Both the position numbers and the translations under genes were made by a program. This document shows, piece after piece, positions 51,701 to 61,001 of a stretch of 64,000 nucleotides of DNA. Under the pieces are notes generated by a model. The model saw only the letters and a list, made by a program, of their open reading frames with translations, did no database searches and had not been told where the DNA came from. Origin of the DNA: Deltaproteobacteria bacterium (GTDB lineage Bacteria > Myxococcota_A > UBA796 > GCA-2862545); the NCBI GenBank assembly GCA_006226595.1, contig SBGP01000092.1, positions 62,001 to 126,000 on the forward strand. The letters are read 5' to 3'. The first letter of the stretch is position 1. Every line of letters starts with the position of its first letter.

Positions 51701-54628
51701 CTACTCGGCGGCCGGCTGCTCCTCGGCGTCGACCACCGGCGCGACCTCGACCTCGGCCTCGGCGGCGTCCACCTCGGCAGGCGCGGCCTCGACCTCGGCG
51801 ACGTCGGCCTCGGCAGGCGCAGCCTCCACCTCGGACACGGCAGCCGCCGCCTCGTTGGCCGCGACGACCGCCGGGTCGGCGACCTCGGTCTGCTCGCCGC
51901 CGCGACGACGGATGACCCGCGCGTGGCTCTTGGCCACGCCGACCGTGGACTCCTCCGCGGGAGCGGCGGACTCGACGGCCAGACCGGCGGCCTGGGCCTC
52001 GATCAGCGCCTGCAGGCGGGCGAGGTGACCCTCGACCTCGCGGTAGGTCAGGCTCTTCTCGTTGCAGCGCTCCTTGGCGCGCGTGTACTCGGCATGCGCG
52101 GGGATGAACAGCTGCTTGGCCTCGAGCACGGTCGCGAGCCCCATGTAGATGCGCGCGTTGCTCGGATCCTTGGCGAGCAGGCCGCGGATCTCGGACTCGG
52201 CCTTGTCGAGCTCACCCTTGTGCATGTCGACCAGCGCCCGCTCGAGGCGGATGCGGGACTTCCGCTCCGCGTTGCGGTCGGTGAGCTTCCAGGCCTTGTC
52301 GAGCAGCCAGGTCGCGCGCTCGAAGTCCGCACCCTGGTGACGCACGATGCGGGCGAGCAGCAGGTGGACCTCGGCGCTCTTCTTGTCGATCTTGAGCGCG
52401 GTGTCGAGCAGCTCCTTGGCCTCGGCCAGACGCTCGGCGCCGCCCTCGGTCTCGGCCGTGGCGCGATCGAAGAGCAGGTGCGCGAGACGCGACAGCTGCA
52501 CGCTGTCCTCCGGGGCCAGACGCACGGCCTCGCGGAGCAGCTCCTCGGCCTTGTCGAGCGCCTCGAGGCCCTCGTCGCGGCGCGCGTTGCCGAGCAGTCC
52601 GTAGGCATCGGGCAGCATCGGGTCGTCGCTCATGGCGGCCTCGAGCAGCTCGATGGCCTGGGAGCGGCGGCCCTCGCGGAGCAGCATGCTCGCGAGACGG
52701 CACTTCAGGCGGCTCTCGTCCGGCATCGCGGCCACACCGGCCTCGAGCACGGCGATGGCCTTGTTCCGCTTGCGGCGCATCAGGTAGAAGCGCACGGCCT
52801 GGTGGAACAGCTCGGGCACCGGCGCCTTGGCGATGGCCTCGTCGATGATCGCGACGATGGCGTCGTGATCCTGACGCGAGCTCATCGCCACGTCGAGGAG
52901 CTGGATCCAGGCCTCGCTGTTCGCGGCGTCGGTCTTGAGCACCTCACGCAGGCGGCGCTCGGCGATGTCGAAGCGCGGGTTCTGCGCGCGCAGCATGCCG
53001 ATGGTCGAGTCCACGAGCGCGTCGTTGTCCGGGTAGGGCACGGTGATGCAGTCGCGCATCGCCCGGGCGCTCACGAACTGACGGTTCGCCTCCTGGCTGG
53101 TCCACAGGCGCTCGAGACCCTCGGCGTTGCGGGACAGGCGGCTGTAGCGCTGTCCGAGCTCCTTGTGGGTGTCGAAGTCGCTGATCTCGCGGAACGAGAG
53201 GTTCATGCCCACGAGGCGGTGGATGCGGTAGCGCTTCTCCTCCATCGTGCCGACGACATCGAGCACACCCGCCTTGAGCAGCGCCATGCGGTGCTTGCGG
53301 GAGATGCCCATGTCCGAGAGGAAGGAGCCATCCACGGGGTAGCGCAGGTGCGCCAACGCGGAGAGGCGGCCGCGGAGGTCCTTGGACAGCTTCTCGAGCG
53401 TCTTGCCGATGGCCTTCTCGACCGGGGCGACGTCGTCGAGCGAGCCCATCTTCATGAACTTCGCATCCTCGACGAGCTGCAGACCCTTCTCGCGCACGGC
53501 AACCGCGTAGGTACGCGCGGCGACCGGGTGCCCGTGGATCTTCTCGTTCATGGGGCCGAACTTCTCGCGCGGGAACTCGGGCGCCCGGTAGGCGTCGAAG
53601 ATCTCGTGGAGGAAGCGGCCCTTGATGCCACCGACCTCGACCCGGCGCAGCGACGGCGCAGCGCCTTCCCGGTAGAACACCGGCTGGACGACGGACGTGA
53701 ACACGATGCGCATGCCGTAGGTGCCGCGAAGCAGCGCCTGGACGAGCAGCTCGAGGCGGCCCTTGCGGAAGGCGTCGCCCTCGCGGCCAATGGCGAGCTC
53801 GAGGCGGTGGATGACCATCACCTGATTCGCGTCGACGGCGCCGAGCACCTCGACGGCCGCGTCGATGAGCTGCAGCGGCGTGTGCTCCTTGCCGAGCAGG
53901 TCGGCGAGGCTCGCATTGCCGGCGGCCTTACCGATCTCGGCGATGCGCGCGATCAGCGTGTCGAAGCCGGAGCCACGACCGATGCGGAAGTCGGGCAGGC
54001 GCGAGAGCTCGGTGTTCGCGATCGCATGCTCGACGATCTGCGTGCGACCCACGCCGTGGGCGCCGCTGACGACGATCGGACCACCCTCGCCGAGGAGCTC
54101 GGTGAGGCTCGCGACCTCTTCTTCGCGACCGGCGAACACGAAGCGCACGTTCTCGCTGTCGCTGCTGCTCTTGCCCTTCACGGCCGCGGGAGCGTCGGGA
54201 ACCGGCGCGTCCTCGACGGCGGGCGGCATGGGCAGGCCCTTGAAGAAGGTCTTCGTCTTGCCCTTGAGCGTGTCCACGGTGAGGCCGCGGAACAGCATGC
54301 CGATCATCAGCGGGTTCACGCGGCCGAGCACGAGCACCGTCGGCTTGTGCGCGGCGCGCTGCAGGATCTCGGCGATCTGGCGCATGCCGGCGTCGTCCGC
54401 GCCCGCGGGCTCGACGATCACGACCACGCCGTCGGGCTGGGCCGTCGCGCGCAGGAGGTTGCCCTCGGAGATCTGCAGAGCCGGAGCCTGGACCGGGCCG
54501 GAGAGGGCCAGCGCAGGCAGCGCCTCACGCTCGCGGAGCGCGAGCAGGACGGACTCGTCCCGCAGGAGGGAAGAAGAGACGGCGAGAACGCAGCGACCGT
54601 TCTCGATGGCGGTCACGACGCGATTCAT
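51701..54628 (-). CDS. TPR protein with degenerate P-loop NTPase domain
   Basis: A 975-residue cytoplasmic protein. An unrecognised N-terminal domain (about 1-135) is followed by an AAA/ORC-like NTPase region (about 160-480). Its Walker A reads GAHGVGRT (189-196), with Arg195 where Lys is normal. Its Walker B-like strand VMVIHRLE (270-277) has His in place of Asp. Several TPR repeats fill about 560-900, and an Ala/Glu/Val-rich low-complexity tail ends it. ATP hydrolysis is therefore doubtful; a scaffold or sensor role is likelier. The start at 54628 is the first ATG with family-like sequence after it. Confidence 0.75.
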   Translation of the reverse strand: MNRVVTAIENGRCVLAVSSSLLRDESVLLALREREALPALALSGPVQAPALQISEGNLLRATAQPDGVVVIVEPAGADDAGMRQIAEILQRAAHKPTVLVLGRVNPLMIGMLFRGLTVDTLKGKTKTFFKGLPMPPAVEDAPVPDAPAAVKGKSSSDSENVRFVFAGREEEVASLTELLGEGGPIVVSGAHGVGRTQIVEHAIANTELSRLPDFRIGRGSGFDTLIARIAEIGKAAGNASLADLLGKEHTPLQLIDAAVEVLGAVDANQVMVIHRLELAIGREGDAFRKGRLELLVQALLRGTYGMRIVFTSVVQPVFYREGAAPSLRRVEVGGIKGRFLHEIFDAYRAPEFPREKFGPMNEKIHGHPVAARTYAVAVREKGLQLVEDAKFMKMGSLDDVAPVEKAIGKTLEKLSKDLRGRLSALAHLRYPVDGSFLSDMGISRKHRMALLKAGVLDVVGTMEEKRYRIHRLVGMNLSFREISDFDTHKELGQRYSRLSRNAEGLERLWTSQEANRQFVSARAMRDCITVPYPDNDALVDSTIGMLRAQNPRFDIAERRLREVLKTDAANSEAWIQLLDVAMSSRQDHDAIVAIIDEAIAKAPVPELFHQAVRFYLMRRKRNKAIAVLEAGVAAMPDESRLKCRLASMLLREGRRSQAIELLEAAMSDDPMLPDAYGLLGNARRDEGLEALDKAEELLREAVRLAPEDSVQLSRLAHLLFDRATAETEGGAERLAEAKELLDTALKIDKKSAEVHLLLARIVRHQGADFERATWLLDKAWKLTDRNAERKSRIRLERALVDMHKGELDKAESEIRGLLAKDPSNARIYMGLATVLEAKQLFIPAHAEYTRAKERCNEKSLTYREVEGHLARLQALIEAQAAGLAVESAAPAEESTVGVAKSHARVIRRRGGEQTEVADPAVVAANEAAAAVSEVEAAPAEADVAEVEAAPAEVDAAEAEVEVAPVVDAEEQPAAE

Positions 54629-54843
54629 GGGACACCCCGTAGAGAAGGCACCGCGGGTAACCCAGCAACTCGCCGCGAGCACCCGAGACGACCGCGCTGG
54701 AGGGCTTAATGACGTCGATGTCGCCTCGGTGATCCGCTTCGGGGCAGCCGCGACCGACGTCGCGACCCTGCACCGCCAGGCCAACCGACACCCCGCGTCA
54801 GCAGCCCCGCCCTGCTCCCGCGCTGCACGAGATAGGTGGGGCC

Positions 54844-56688
54844 ATGCCCTCCCCGCTGGACGAAAAAGCCGCGCAGCTGCCCACCACCTCGGGCTGCTAC
54901 CTGTTCAAGGACGGTCGTGGCCGCGTGATCTACGTCGGCAAGGCGATCAACCTCAGGGCGCGCGTGCGCCAGTACCTGTCGTTCTCGGACGAGCGCGTGA
55001 TGGTGCCGCACCTCGTCGCCGCCGCCCGGGACGTCGAGGTGGTGGTCACCCACACCGAGAAGGAGGCGCTGCTTCTCGAGAACACCCTGATCAAGAAGCA
55101 CAAGCCGCGCTTCAACACCGAGCTCCGCGACGACAAGAACTTCCTGCACCTGCGGCTGGACCCGCGCGAGCCCTGGCCCTGGTACCGGCTGGTGCGGAAC
55201 ATCAAGGACGACGGCGCCCGCTACTTCGGCCCCTACGCCTCGGCCTCGAAGGCGCGCGCGACCCTGGCCTTCGTCCAGAAGAGCTTTCCGCTGCGCACCT
55301 GTACCGACGCCGTGCTGCGCTCGCGTACTCGCCCGTGCCTGCTCGCGCAGATGGGCCGATGCACGGCTCCCTGCGTCGATGCCATCGCGCGGGAGGCGTA
55401 CATGGAGGACGTCGAGTCCTCGATGCTGTTCCTCGAGGGACGCAACCGGCCGCTGATCCGCCGCTTGCAGAAGCGCATGCAGGAAGCAGCCGAGGAGCTC
55501 GAGTTCGAGCGGGCCGCCCGCTTCCGCGACCTGATCGCCTCGGTCGAGATGACCATCGAGCGGCAGCAGGTGGTCGATGCACGACTCGAAGACCGCGACG
55601 TGTGGGGCCTGTTCCGCGAGGGCGCCCGCGGTGCGATCGCCGTGATCCCGGTCCGCGAGGGCATGATGGGTCAGCCGCGGACGACGGTGCTCGACGGCCT
55701 GGTCGGCAGCGATGCCGAGGAGCTGTCCTCGCTCATCAACCGCGCCTACCGCGAGGGCACTCCCCTGCCCCCCGAGATCCTCGTGCCCACCGAGCTCTCC
55801 GACGCCGAGGCCCTCGAGGAGGTGCTCTCGGAGCGCCTGGGCAAGAAGGTCCGGCTCCGGGTGCCCAAGCGTGGCGGCAAGACGCGCCTGGTCGCGCTCG
55901 CGGTGGAGAACGCCCGGGTCGGCTACCTCGCCGAGCACGACGAAGAGGCCCGCCGCCAGGCCGCGCTCGAGGCGCTGGCCGAGGTCATCGGCCTGCCGCT
56001 CCCCCCGCACCGCATGGAGTGCTTCGACAACTCCCACCTCGGCGGCGTGAACCCGGTCGCCGCGATGGCCGTGTTCCTCGACGGCGAGCCCGCCCGCAAG
56101 GAGTACCGCCGCTACAAGGTGAAGACGGCCCAGGGCAACGACGACTACGCGATGATGCGCGAGATCATCGAGCGGCGCTTCCGCCGGGCCATCGAGGAAG
56201 GCAACCGGCCCGACCTGCTCGTCATCGACGGCGGCAAGGGCCAGCTCGGTGTCGCGCGTGCGGTACTCGCGGACCTCGGCCTCGACGACCAGCCGGTGAT
56301 CGGCATCGCCAAGCCTCGGACCGAGCGCAAGCGCGGCGATCGCGAGACGCCGGACAAGCTCGTGCTCCCGAACGCCAAGGACCCGATCACGCTGCGCGCG
56401 GACCACCCCGGGCTGCGGCTGGTCCAGTATCTGCGGGACGAGACGCACCGCCACGCGGTCCGCTACCAGCGGCAGGTCCGCCAGCGGGCGTCGCTGACCT
56501 CGGTGCTCGAGCACATTCCCGGGGTCGGTCCCGCGCGAAAGAAGGCCCTGCTCCGAACGCTGGGCTCGGCCGCGGCGGTCGCGGATGCCGACGTGGAGAC
56601 CCTCGCGGCGGTGCCCGGCGTCGGACCGGCCCTCGCCCAGGTGATCTACGACACGTTCCGGCCCGACCTGGATGCGGACCTGGGCTGA
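54844..56688 (+). CDS. uvrC: UvrABC excinuclease subunit C
   Basis: A 614-residue UvrC, which makes both incisions in nucleotide excision repair. The GIY-YIG nuclease domain is at about residues 12-90 (GCY...VIYVGKA). A UVR motif lies near 205-235 (EFERAARFRD). The RNase H-like endonuclease domain is at about 380-545 with ECFDNSHLGG and DLLVIDGGKGQL. Two C-terminal helix-hairpin-helix motifs (IPGVGPARKKALL and VPGVGPALAQ) bind DNA. AGGTGGGG lies upstream of the ATG. Divergent from the TPR gene. uvrB lies 1.5 kb downstream, a looser link than usual. Confidence 0.96.
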   Translation: MPSPLDEKAAQLPTTSGCYLFKDGRGRVIYVGKAINLRARVRQYLSFSDERVMVPHLVAAARDVEVVVTHTEKEALLLENTLIKKHKPRFNTELRDDKNFLHLRLDPREPWPWYRLVRNIKDDGARYFGPYASASKARATLAFVQKSFPLRTCTDAVLRSRTRPCLLAQMGRCTAPCVDAIAREAYMEDVESSMLFLEGRNRPLIRRLQKRMQEAAEELEFERAARFRDLIASVEMTIERQQVVDARLEDRDVWGLFREGARGAIAVIPVREGMMGQPRTTVLDGLVGSDAEELSSLINRAYREGTPLPPEILVPTELSDAEALEEVLSERLGKKVRLRVPKRGGKTRLVALAVENARVGYLAEHDEEARRQAALEALAEVIGLPLPPHRMECFDNSHLGGVNPVAAMAVFLDGEPARKEYRRYKVKTAQGNDDYAMMREIIERRFRRAIEEGNRPDLLVIDGGKGQLGVARAVLADLGLDDQPVIGIAKPRTERKRGDRETPDKLVLPNAKDPITLRADHPGLRLVQYLRDETHRHAVRYQRQVRQRASLTSVLEHIPGVGPARKKALLRTLGSAAAVADADVETLAAVPGVGPALAQVIYDTFRPDLDADLG

Positions 56689-56835
56689 CTACTCGGCGGC
56701 CTCGGCGGGAAAGCCGGTGTCGCCGGAGTCGCCCTGCCACTGGTCCCCGTCCCACTCGTAGTCGGGGTTCATCGGGTTCAGCCGGCCGCATCCGACCAGC
56801 GCCACGAGCGAGATGGCAATCGCGAACAGACGCAC
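56689..56835 (-). CDS. Tiny lipoprotein related to its neighbour
   Basis: A 48-residue predicted lipoprotein. The GTG at 56835 has AGGAGG five bases upstream, and the leader ends in LVGC at about residues 14-17. The mature part starts CGRLNPMNPDYEW and then has an acidic Gly/Asp/Ser stretch. The next lipoprotein upstream shares this start closely ([13 protein letters not shown]), so the two are paralogues and this one consists of the N-terminal module alone. Below the size usually annotated; function unknown. Confidence 0.62.
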   Translation of the reverse strand: MRLFAIAISLVALVGCGRLNPMNPDYEWDGDQWQGDSGDTGFPAEAAE

Positions 56836-56894
56836 GCGTCCTCCTGACGGGCCCCTATACCCTTCCAGCAGGCGGGGCGTGTCAGACATCGGTG

Positions 56895-56906
56895 TGCATT
56901 TGTGCA
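56895..56906. promoter_or_regulatory. 12-bp site also found at the LysR operator
   Basis: TGCATTTGTGCA on the plus strand (TGCACAAATGCA on the minus) lies about 60 bases upstream of the tiny lipoprotein start. The same 12 bases occur at 50747-50758 inside the LysR operator candidate. A shared regulator is possible. Confidence 0.4.
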
Positions 56907-56943
56907 TCGATGGGGCGACCGCGCCGGTTTGCGCGGCCTCGCG

Positions 56944-57945
56944 TCAGTTGGCGGTCATCGTCCAGGTGCTCGCCGTGCCCGAGTAGCCGACCACCGCGAA
57001 CTGGTAGTTCGAGCCGCTCGTCAGCGACACGCTGGTCACCTCGGGGGCCGAGGTGCCGTTCGCGGTGCCGATCTCGTTGCCCGCAGAGTCGAACACGAAG
57101 AAGTCGTAGTCGGCGCCTGACGGCATGCTCAGCGAGAAGGTCCAGCTACCGGACTCGCACGGCGAGAAGTTCACCCAGTCGACGTCGGAGATGTAGCCCT
57201 CTTCGAGGCAGAAGATGTCCCAGCAGTCCCAGCCTGTTCCGTACAGCGAGCCCGTGAACACCACACCGCGCGCGACGCTGCCCGCCGGGTAGCCGTCAGA
57301 GGTGGTGTCGCCGTAGTCGACGTGGGTGACCGAGGTCGTGCCGCCACTGCCGCCGCCCACGGTGACACTGGTGCTCTGCGTGCCCGAGCGCAGTCCTACG
57401 GTGTCCTGCACGCGCGCGCTGACGCTGACGTTGGTGCCGCTGCCGCAGGTGCCACCGCCCGCGGAGACGGGCACGGTGATCGCCGAGGTCCCGCCGAGAC
57501 TGAAGCTGTCGAGCTGCCCGGGGATCGTGTAGGTCGTGGCCGTGCCCTGCACGGTGAGCTCGAGGCTGCCGCCGGAGAGGTCGGCGTTCACGTCGTCGGC
57601 GACGAAGGTCACCCGGATCGTGCCGTTGCCGTTGTCCGAGGCCGCGAGCGAGGTGAGCGTCGGTGGCGTCGGGGGGTTGGTGTCGGTGTCGGTGTCGCTA
57701 TCGGAGTCGGCATCCGCGTCGGCGTCGCTGTCGGCATCGGAGTCGGCGTCGGTATCGACGTCGGAGTCCGCGTCGCTGTCGGCATCCGCATCGGTGTCGG
57801 CATCCGTGTCGGTGTCCGCCTCGAAGCCGGTGTCGCTCGCGACCCAGCCGCTGTCACCCCAGACGTAGTCCGCGTTGAGCGAGTTCATTCGCCCACAACC
57901 CGCGATCATGAGCCAGCTGATGCCGACCAGGAAGAGTCTGTTCAC
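56944..57945 (-). CDS. Lipoprotein with Asp-repeat linker and C-terminal beta domain
   Basis: A 333-residue predicted lipoprotein. The GTG at 57945 has GGAGG upstream. Lipobox IAGC lies at residues 14-17, and the mature start [13 protein letters not shown] matches the tiny lipoprotein at 56689. Residues 43-89 are almost purely alternating X-Asp (Thr, Ala, Ser, Val before Asp), a flexible acidic linker. An Ig-like part (about 95-205) follows. The last 120 residues resemble a bacterial pre-peptidase C-terminal domain (with [15 protein letters not shown]). It likely sits at the cell surface, possibly binding divalent metal through the acidic linker. Confidence 0.78.
   Translation of the reverse strand: MNRLFLVGISWLMIAGCGRMNSLNADYVWGDSGWVASDTGFEADTDTDADTDADADSDADSDVDTDADSDADSDADADADSDSDTDTDTNPPTPPTLTSLAASDNGNGTIRVTFVADDVNADLSGGSLELTVQGTATTYTIPGQLDSFSLGGTSAITVPVSAGGGTCGSGTNVSVSARVQDTVGLRSGTQSTSVTVGGGSGGTTSVTHVDYGDTTSDGYPAGSVARGVVFTGSLYGTGWDCWDIFCLEEGYISDVDWVNFSPCESGSWTFSLSMPSGADYDFFVFDSAGNEIGTANGTSAPEVTSVSLTSGSNYQFAVVGYSGTASTWTMTAN
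57679..57819 (-). repeat. Hexanucleotide-type repeat encoding an X-Asp linker
   Basis: About 141 bases of imperfect 6-base repetition (GTCGGT, GTCGGA, GTCGCT, GTCGGC and similar on the plus strand) inside the lipoprotein gene. It codes for alternating Asp at residues 43-89. Its length is a multiple of three, so the frame is kept whatever the copy number in steps of six. Confidence 0.85.
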
Positions 57946-58139
57946 TGCAGCGCCTCCGAAGACGGTGGAGCGACGCGAGGTCGCCGACCGTGCCCCTTCG
58001 GCGCGCATTCTATCCGATAGCGGACCCGCCTGCCGACTCGGCAGTTGCATCCCCCGTTCACGAGCCCTCCGCGCGCGCTCGTGACAGGAGCCGTCAGCAG
58101 GCCCGCGCCGGCGCACCGGGAAACGGATACGGCCGACCC

Positions 58140-60230
58140 ATGGCACGACGCTTCCGCACCCGTTCGCAGCAGTCCGACTCCAAGTGGCCCCCGGTCTCCG
58201 ACGCCGTCGGCGCACCGGCGCTGTCGCATCCGTTCGAGCTCGTCTCGAAGCACCAGCCCACCGGTGATCAGCCCAAGGCCATCGAGGCGCTGGTCGACGG
58301 GCTCGAGGCGGGCGTGAAGCACCAGACCCTGCTCGGCATCACCGGGTCCGGCAAGACCTTCACCATGGCCAACGTCATCGCGCGAGCCGGCCGCCCGACC
58401 CTTGTGCTCGCACCGAACAAGACCCTCGCCGCGCAGCTCTACGGCGAGCTCAAGGGCCTGTTCCCGAACAACGCCGTGTCCTACTTCGTGTCGTACTACG
58501 ACTACTACCAGCCCGAGGCCTACGTCCCGAGCAGCGACACGTACATCGAGAAGGACAGCCTCATCAACGAGGCCATCGACCGCCTGCGCCACGCGGCCAC
58601 CCGGGCGCTGCTCGAGCGCAGCGACGTGATCATCGTCGCCAGCGTGTCGTGCATCTACGGCCTGGGCTCGGCCGAGGCCTACGAGGGCATGCTGCTTCAC
58701 CTTGAGGTCGGCGCCGAGGTGCCTCGCCAGGACATCCTCGCGAAGCTCGTCGAGATTCAGTACGAGCGCAACGAGGCGAGCTTCCACCGCGGCACCTTCC
58801 GGGCGCGTGGGGACGTCATCGACGTGTTCCCCGCCTACGAAGAGGACGTCGCCGTCCGCATCGAGCTCTTCGGCGACGAGGTCGATCGCATCGAGCTCAT
58901 CGACCCCCTGCGCAACAAGCGGCTCGGCCAGCTCGACAAGATCGCGATCTACCCCGCGTCGCACTACGTCACGCCGAAGGAGAAGCTCGAGCGCGCCGCC
59001 ACGAACATCCGCGCCGAGCTCATCGAGCGCCTCGAGGAACTGCGCCAGCGCGACCGCCTCGTCGAGGCCCAGCGCCTCGAGCAGCGCACCCTGTTCGACC
59101 TCGAGATGATCGCCGAGATCGGCCACTGCAAGGGCATCGAGAACTACTCCCGGCACCTCTCGGGGCGCGAGCCCGGCGAGCCGCCGCCGACGCTACTCGA
59201 GTACTTCCCCGAGGACTGGCTGATCGTCGTCGACGAGTCGCACATCGCGATTCCCCAGGTCGGCGGCATGTTCAAGGGTGACCGCGCCCGCAAGGAGACG
59301 CTGGTCGAGTACGGTTTCCGCCTGCCCTCGGCCCTCGACAACCGCCCCCTGCGTTTTGACGAGTTCGAGGAGATGATCACCCAGGCCATCTACGTGTCGG
59401 CGACGCCGGGTCCCTACGAGCTCGACCACAGCAAGCAGCGCATCGTCGAGCAGATCATCCGGCCCACGGGCCTGCTCGACCCCACGGTCGAGGTGCGACC
59501 CGCGGAGATCCAGGTCGATGACTGCCTCGACGAGATCCGCCAGCGGGTCGAGAAGCGCGAGCGGGTGCTCGTCACCGTGCTCACCAAGCGCATGGCCCAG
59601 GAGCTGACCGACTACTACCAGGAGCTCGGCGTCCGCTGCCGCTACCTGCACAGCGACATCGACACCATCGAGCGCATGGAGATCCTCACCGACCTCCGTC
59701 GCGGCGAGTTCGACGTACTCATCGGAATCAACCTGCTTCGCGAGGGCCTCGACCTGCCCGAGGTCTCCCTCGTGTGCATCCTCGAGGCCGACAAGGAGGG
59801 CTTCCTCCGCAACCAGCGCAGCCTGATCCAGACCATCGGTCGTGCGGCGCGCAACGCCAACGGCCACGTGATCCTGTACGCAGCGCGCACGACCGAGGCG
59901 ATGCGCGAGGCCATCGACGAGACACGGCGCCGGCGCGCGGTGCAGGAGGCGTACAACGCCGAGCACGGCATCACGCCGCGGACCATCATCCGCGCCGTCG
60001 ACAGCCCCCTCGCCGAGCTCGTGAGCGGCGACTACGTCGAGGTCGGGACCGACCGGAACAAGCCGTCGAAGGAGCAGAGCCTCGACGGGGTCACCGAGAA
60101 GAACGCCGAGCAGATCCTCGCGCGTCTCAAGAAGGAGATGCGGGCCGCGGCCACCGCCCTCGAGTTCGAGCGCGCGGCCGAGCTGCGAGACCGCATCAAG
60201 GACATCGAGTCCTGGAAGCTCGGGCTGTAG
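58140..60230 (+). CDS. uvrB: UvrABC excinuclease subunit B
   Basis: A 696-residue UvrB, the damage-verifying helicase-like subunit. Walker A is GITGSGKT near residue 65. The DNA-wedging hairpin is [12 protein letters not shown] near 115. DESH (helicase motif II) is near 365, and QTIGRAARN (motif VI) is near 565. A UVR motif ([16 protein letters not shown]) at the end recruits UvrC. About 27 extra residues precede the usual start, so an alternative start is possible. No strong ribosome site is visible before the ATG at 58140. No SOS box was recognised. Confidence 0.95.
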   Translation: MARRFRTRSQQSDSKWPPVSDAVGAPALSHPFELVSKHQPTGDQPKAIEALVDGLEAGVKHQTLLGITGSGKTFTMANVIARAGRPTLVLAPNKTLAAQLYGELKGLFPNNAVSYFVSYYDYYQPEAYVPSSDTYIEKDSLINEAIDRLRHAATRALLERSDVIIVASVSCIYGLGSAEAYEGMLLHLEVGAEVPRQDILAKLVEIQYERNEASFHRGTFRARGDVIDVFPAYEEDVAVRIELFGDEVDRIELIDPLRNKRLGQLDKIAIYPASHYVTPKEKLERAATNIRAELIERLEELRQRDRLVEAQRLEQRTLFDLEMIAEIGHCKGIENYSRHLSGREPGEPPPTLLEYFPEDWLIVVDESHIAIPQVGGMFKGDRARKETLVEYGFRLPSALDNRPLRFDEFEEMITQAIYVSATPGPYELDHSKQRIVEQIIRPTGLLDPTVEVRPAEIQVDDCLDEIRQRVEKRERVLVTVLTKRMAQELTDYYQELGVRCRYLHSDIDTIERMEILTDLRRGEFDVLIGINLLREGLDLPEVSLVCILEADKEGFLRNQRSLIQTIGRAARNANGHVILYAARTTEAMREAIDETRRRRAVQEAYNAEHGITPRTIIRAVDSPLAELVSGDYVEVGTDRNKPSKEQSLDGVTEKNAEQILARLKKEMRAAATALEFERAAELRDRIKDIESWKLGL

Positions 60231-60282
60231 CTCGACCTCCGAGCCCGGCGCGTTACCCGGCGCGGCCTGTGCTGGAGTTCCG

Positions 60283-60810
60283 ATGCTGACGCTTGCCCTT
60301 GCCCTTGCCCTCGCCGCCCACGCCGGTGGCTGGACCGACCACAACGACCACGATCCGGGCGTCGCCCTGCTCGAGGTGCTCACCCTCACCTACGGCGACC
60401 ACCCGCGTCTCGCCCCGCTCGCCGCCACGGCCGCCGCCCACGACCCCGAGTGGACGCATCCCACCGTCGGTGACCCCGGTCGCGCCTGGGTCGTCGAGGT
60501 GATCACCCGCTACCTGGCCGGCGAGTCCACCCCGCGCGAGGCCCTGTCGCTGCTCGAGCCCAGCGACCTCACCTGGGGAGAGCTCGCGCCGGAGCTCGCT
60601 CGCCGCATTCCCGAGCACGCGCCCGAGTGGACGAACCCGAGCCAGGGCGATCCCGGCCGCACGCTGGTCCACTGCGAGGAGGGGGCGAGCTTCGTCGCCT
60701 GCGACGTGGTGCTCGAGCAGATCGAGCGCCGCGAAGAGCTACTGCTCGGCCTCGTGAACGAGGGCGGCGTGTGGCGCGAGACCTACCGCGAGATCGTCGT
60801 TCTCGACTGA
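60283..60810 (+). CDS. Small secreted protein with three baseplate-J-like motifs
   Basis: A 175-residue protein with a short hydrophobic leader ending AHA at about residue 14, so it is probably periplasmic. A motif of the form W-T-(x)5-6-D-P-G occurs three times: WTDHNDHDPG at 17-26, EWTHPTVGDPG at 56-66 and EWTNPSQGDPG at 115-125. Before the second and third are helices of the type LAPLAATAAAHDP and LAPELARRIPEHAP. This is strikingly like the N-terminal motif of contractile-injection-system baseplate J proteins (PEWTDHNPSDPG). Two Cys lie near 131 and 140. It follows uvrB by 52 bases. Function unknown. Confidence 0.72.
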   Translation: MLTLALALALAAHAGGWTDHNDHDPGVALLEVLTLTYGDHPRLAPLAATAAAHDPEWTHPTVGDPGRAWVVEVITRYLAGESTPREALSLLEPSDLTWGELAPELARRIPEHAPEWTNPSQGDPGRTLVHCEEGASFVACDVVLEQIERREELLLGLVNEGGVWRETYREIVVLD

Positions 60811-60834
60811 CGCGTGCCCGAGGCGCGAGGTCGC

Positions 60835-60863
60835 TTGACACGCCCCTGACGACCCCATAAACG
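60835..60863 (+). promoter_or_regulatory. Sigma-70-like promoter of the PLD-family gene
   Basis: A perfect -35 TTGACA (60835-60840) is followed after 17 bases by TAAACG (60858-60863), a partial -10. It would give a leader of about 130 bases before the gene at 61002. Confidence 0.45.
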
Positions 60864-61001
60864 GGCGCCAACAACGGACGCGGCCGTGACGCCGAACCAC
60901 CACCGCCTCCACTAAGACCTCGATTCCTACGGCATCTCCAGCGGGATGTTCCGCGGATGCGCCACCGGCTGGAGTTCACGCGCTTCCCTTTGGGAGTCGA
61001 C

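Noticed and set aside
57679-57819. Asp-repeat DNA as a mobile or CRISPR repeat
   Set aside because: It is imperfect 6-base repetition inside a gene and is explained by the encoded X-Asp linker.
58010-58020. CTATCCGATAG palindrome before uvrB as an SOS box
   Set aside because: It does not match known LexA boxes of proteobacteria or myxobacteria, and the arms are only 5 bp.
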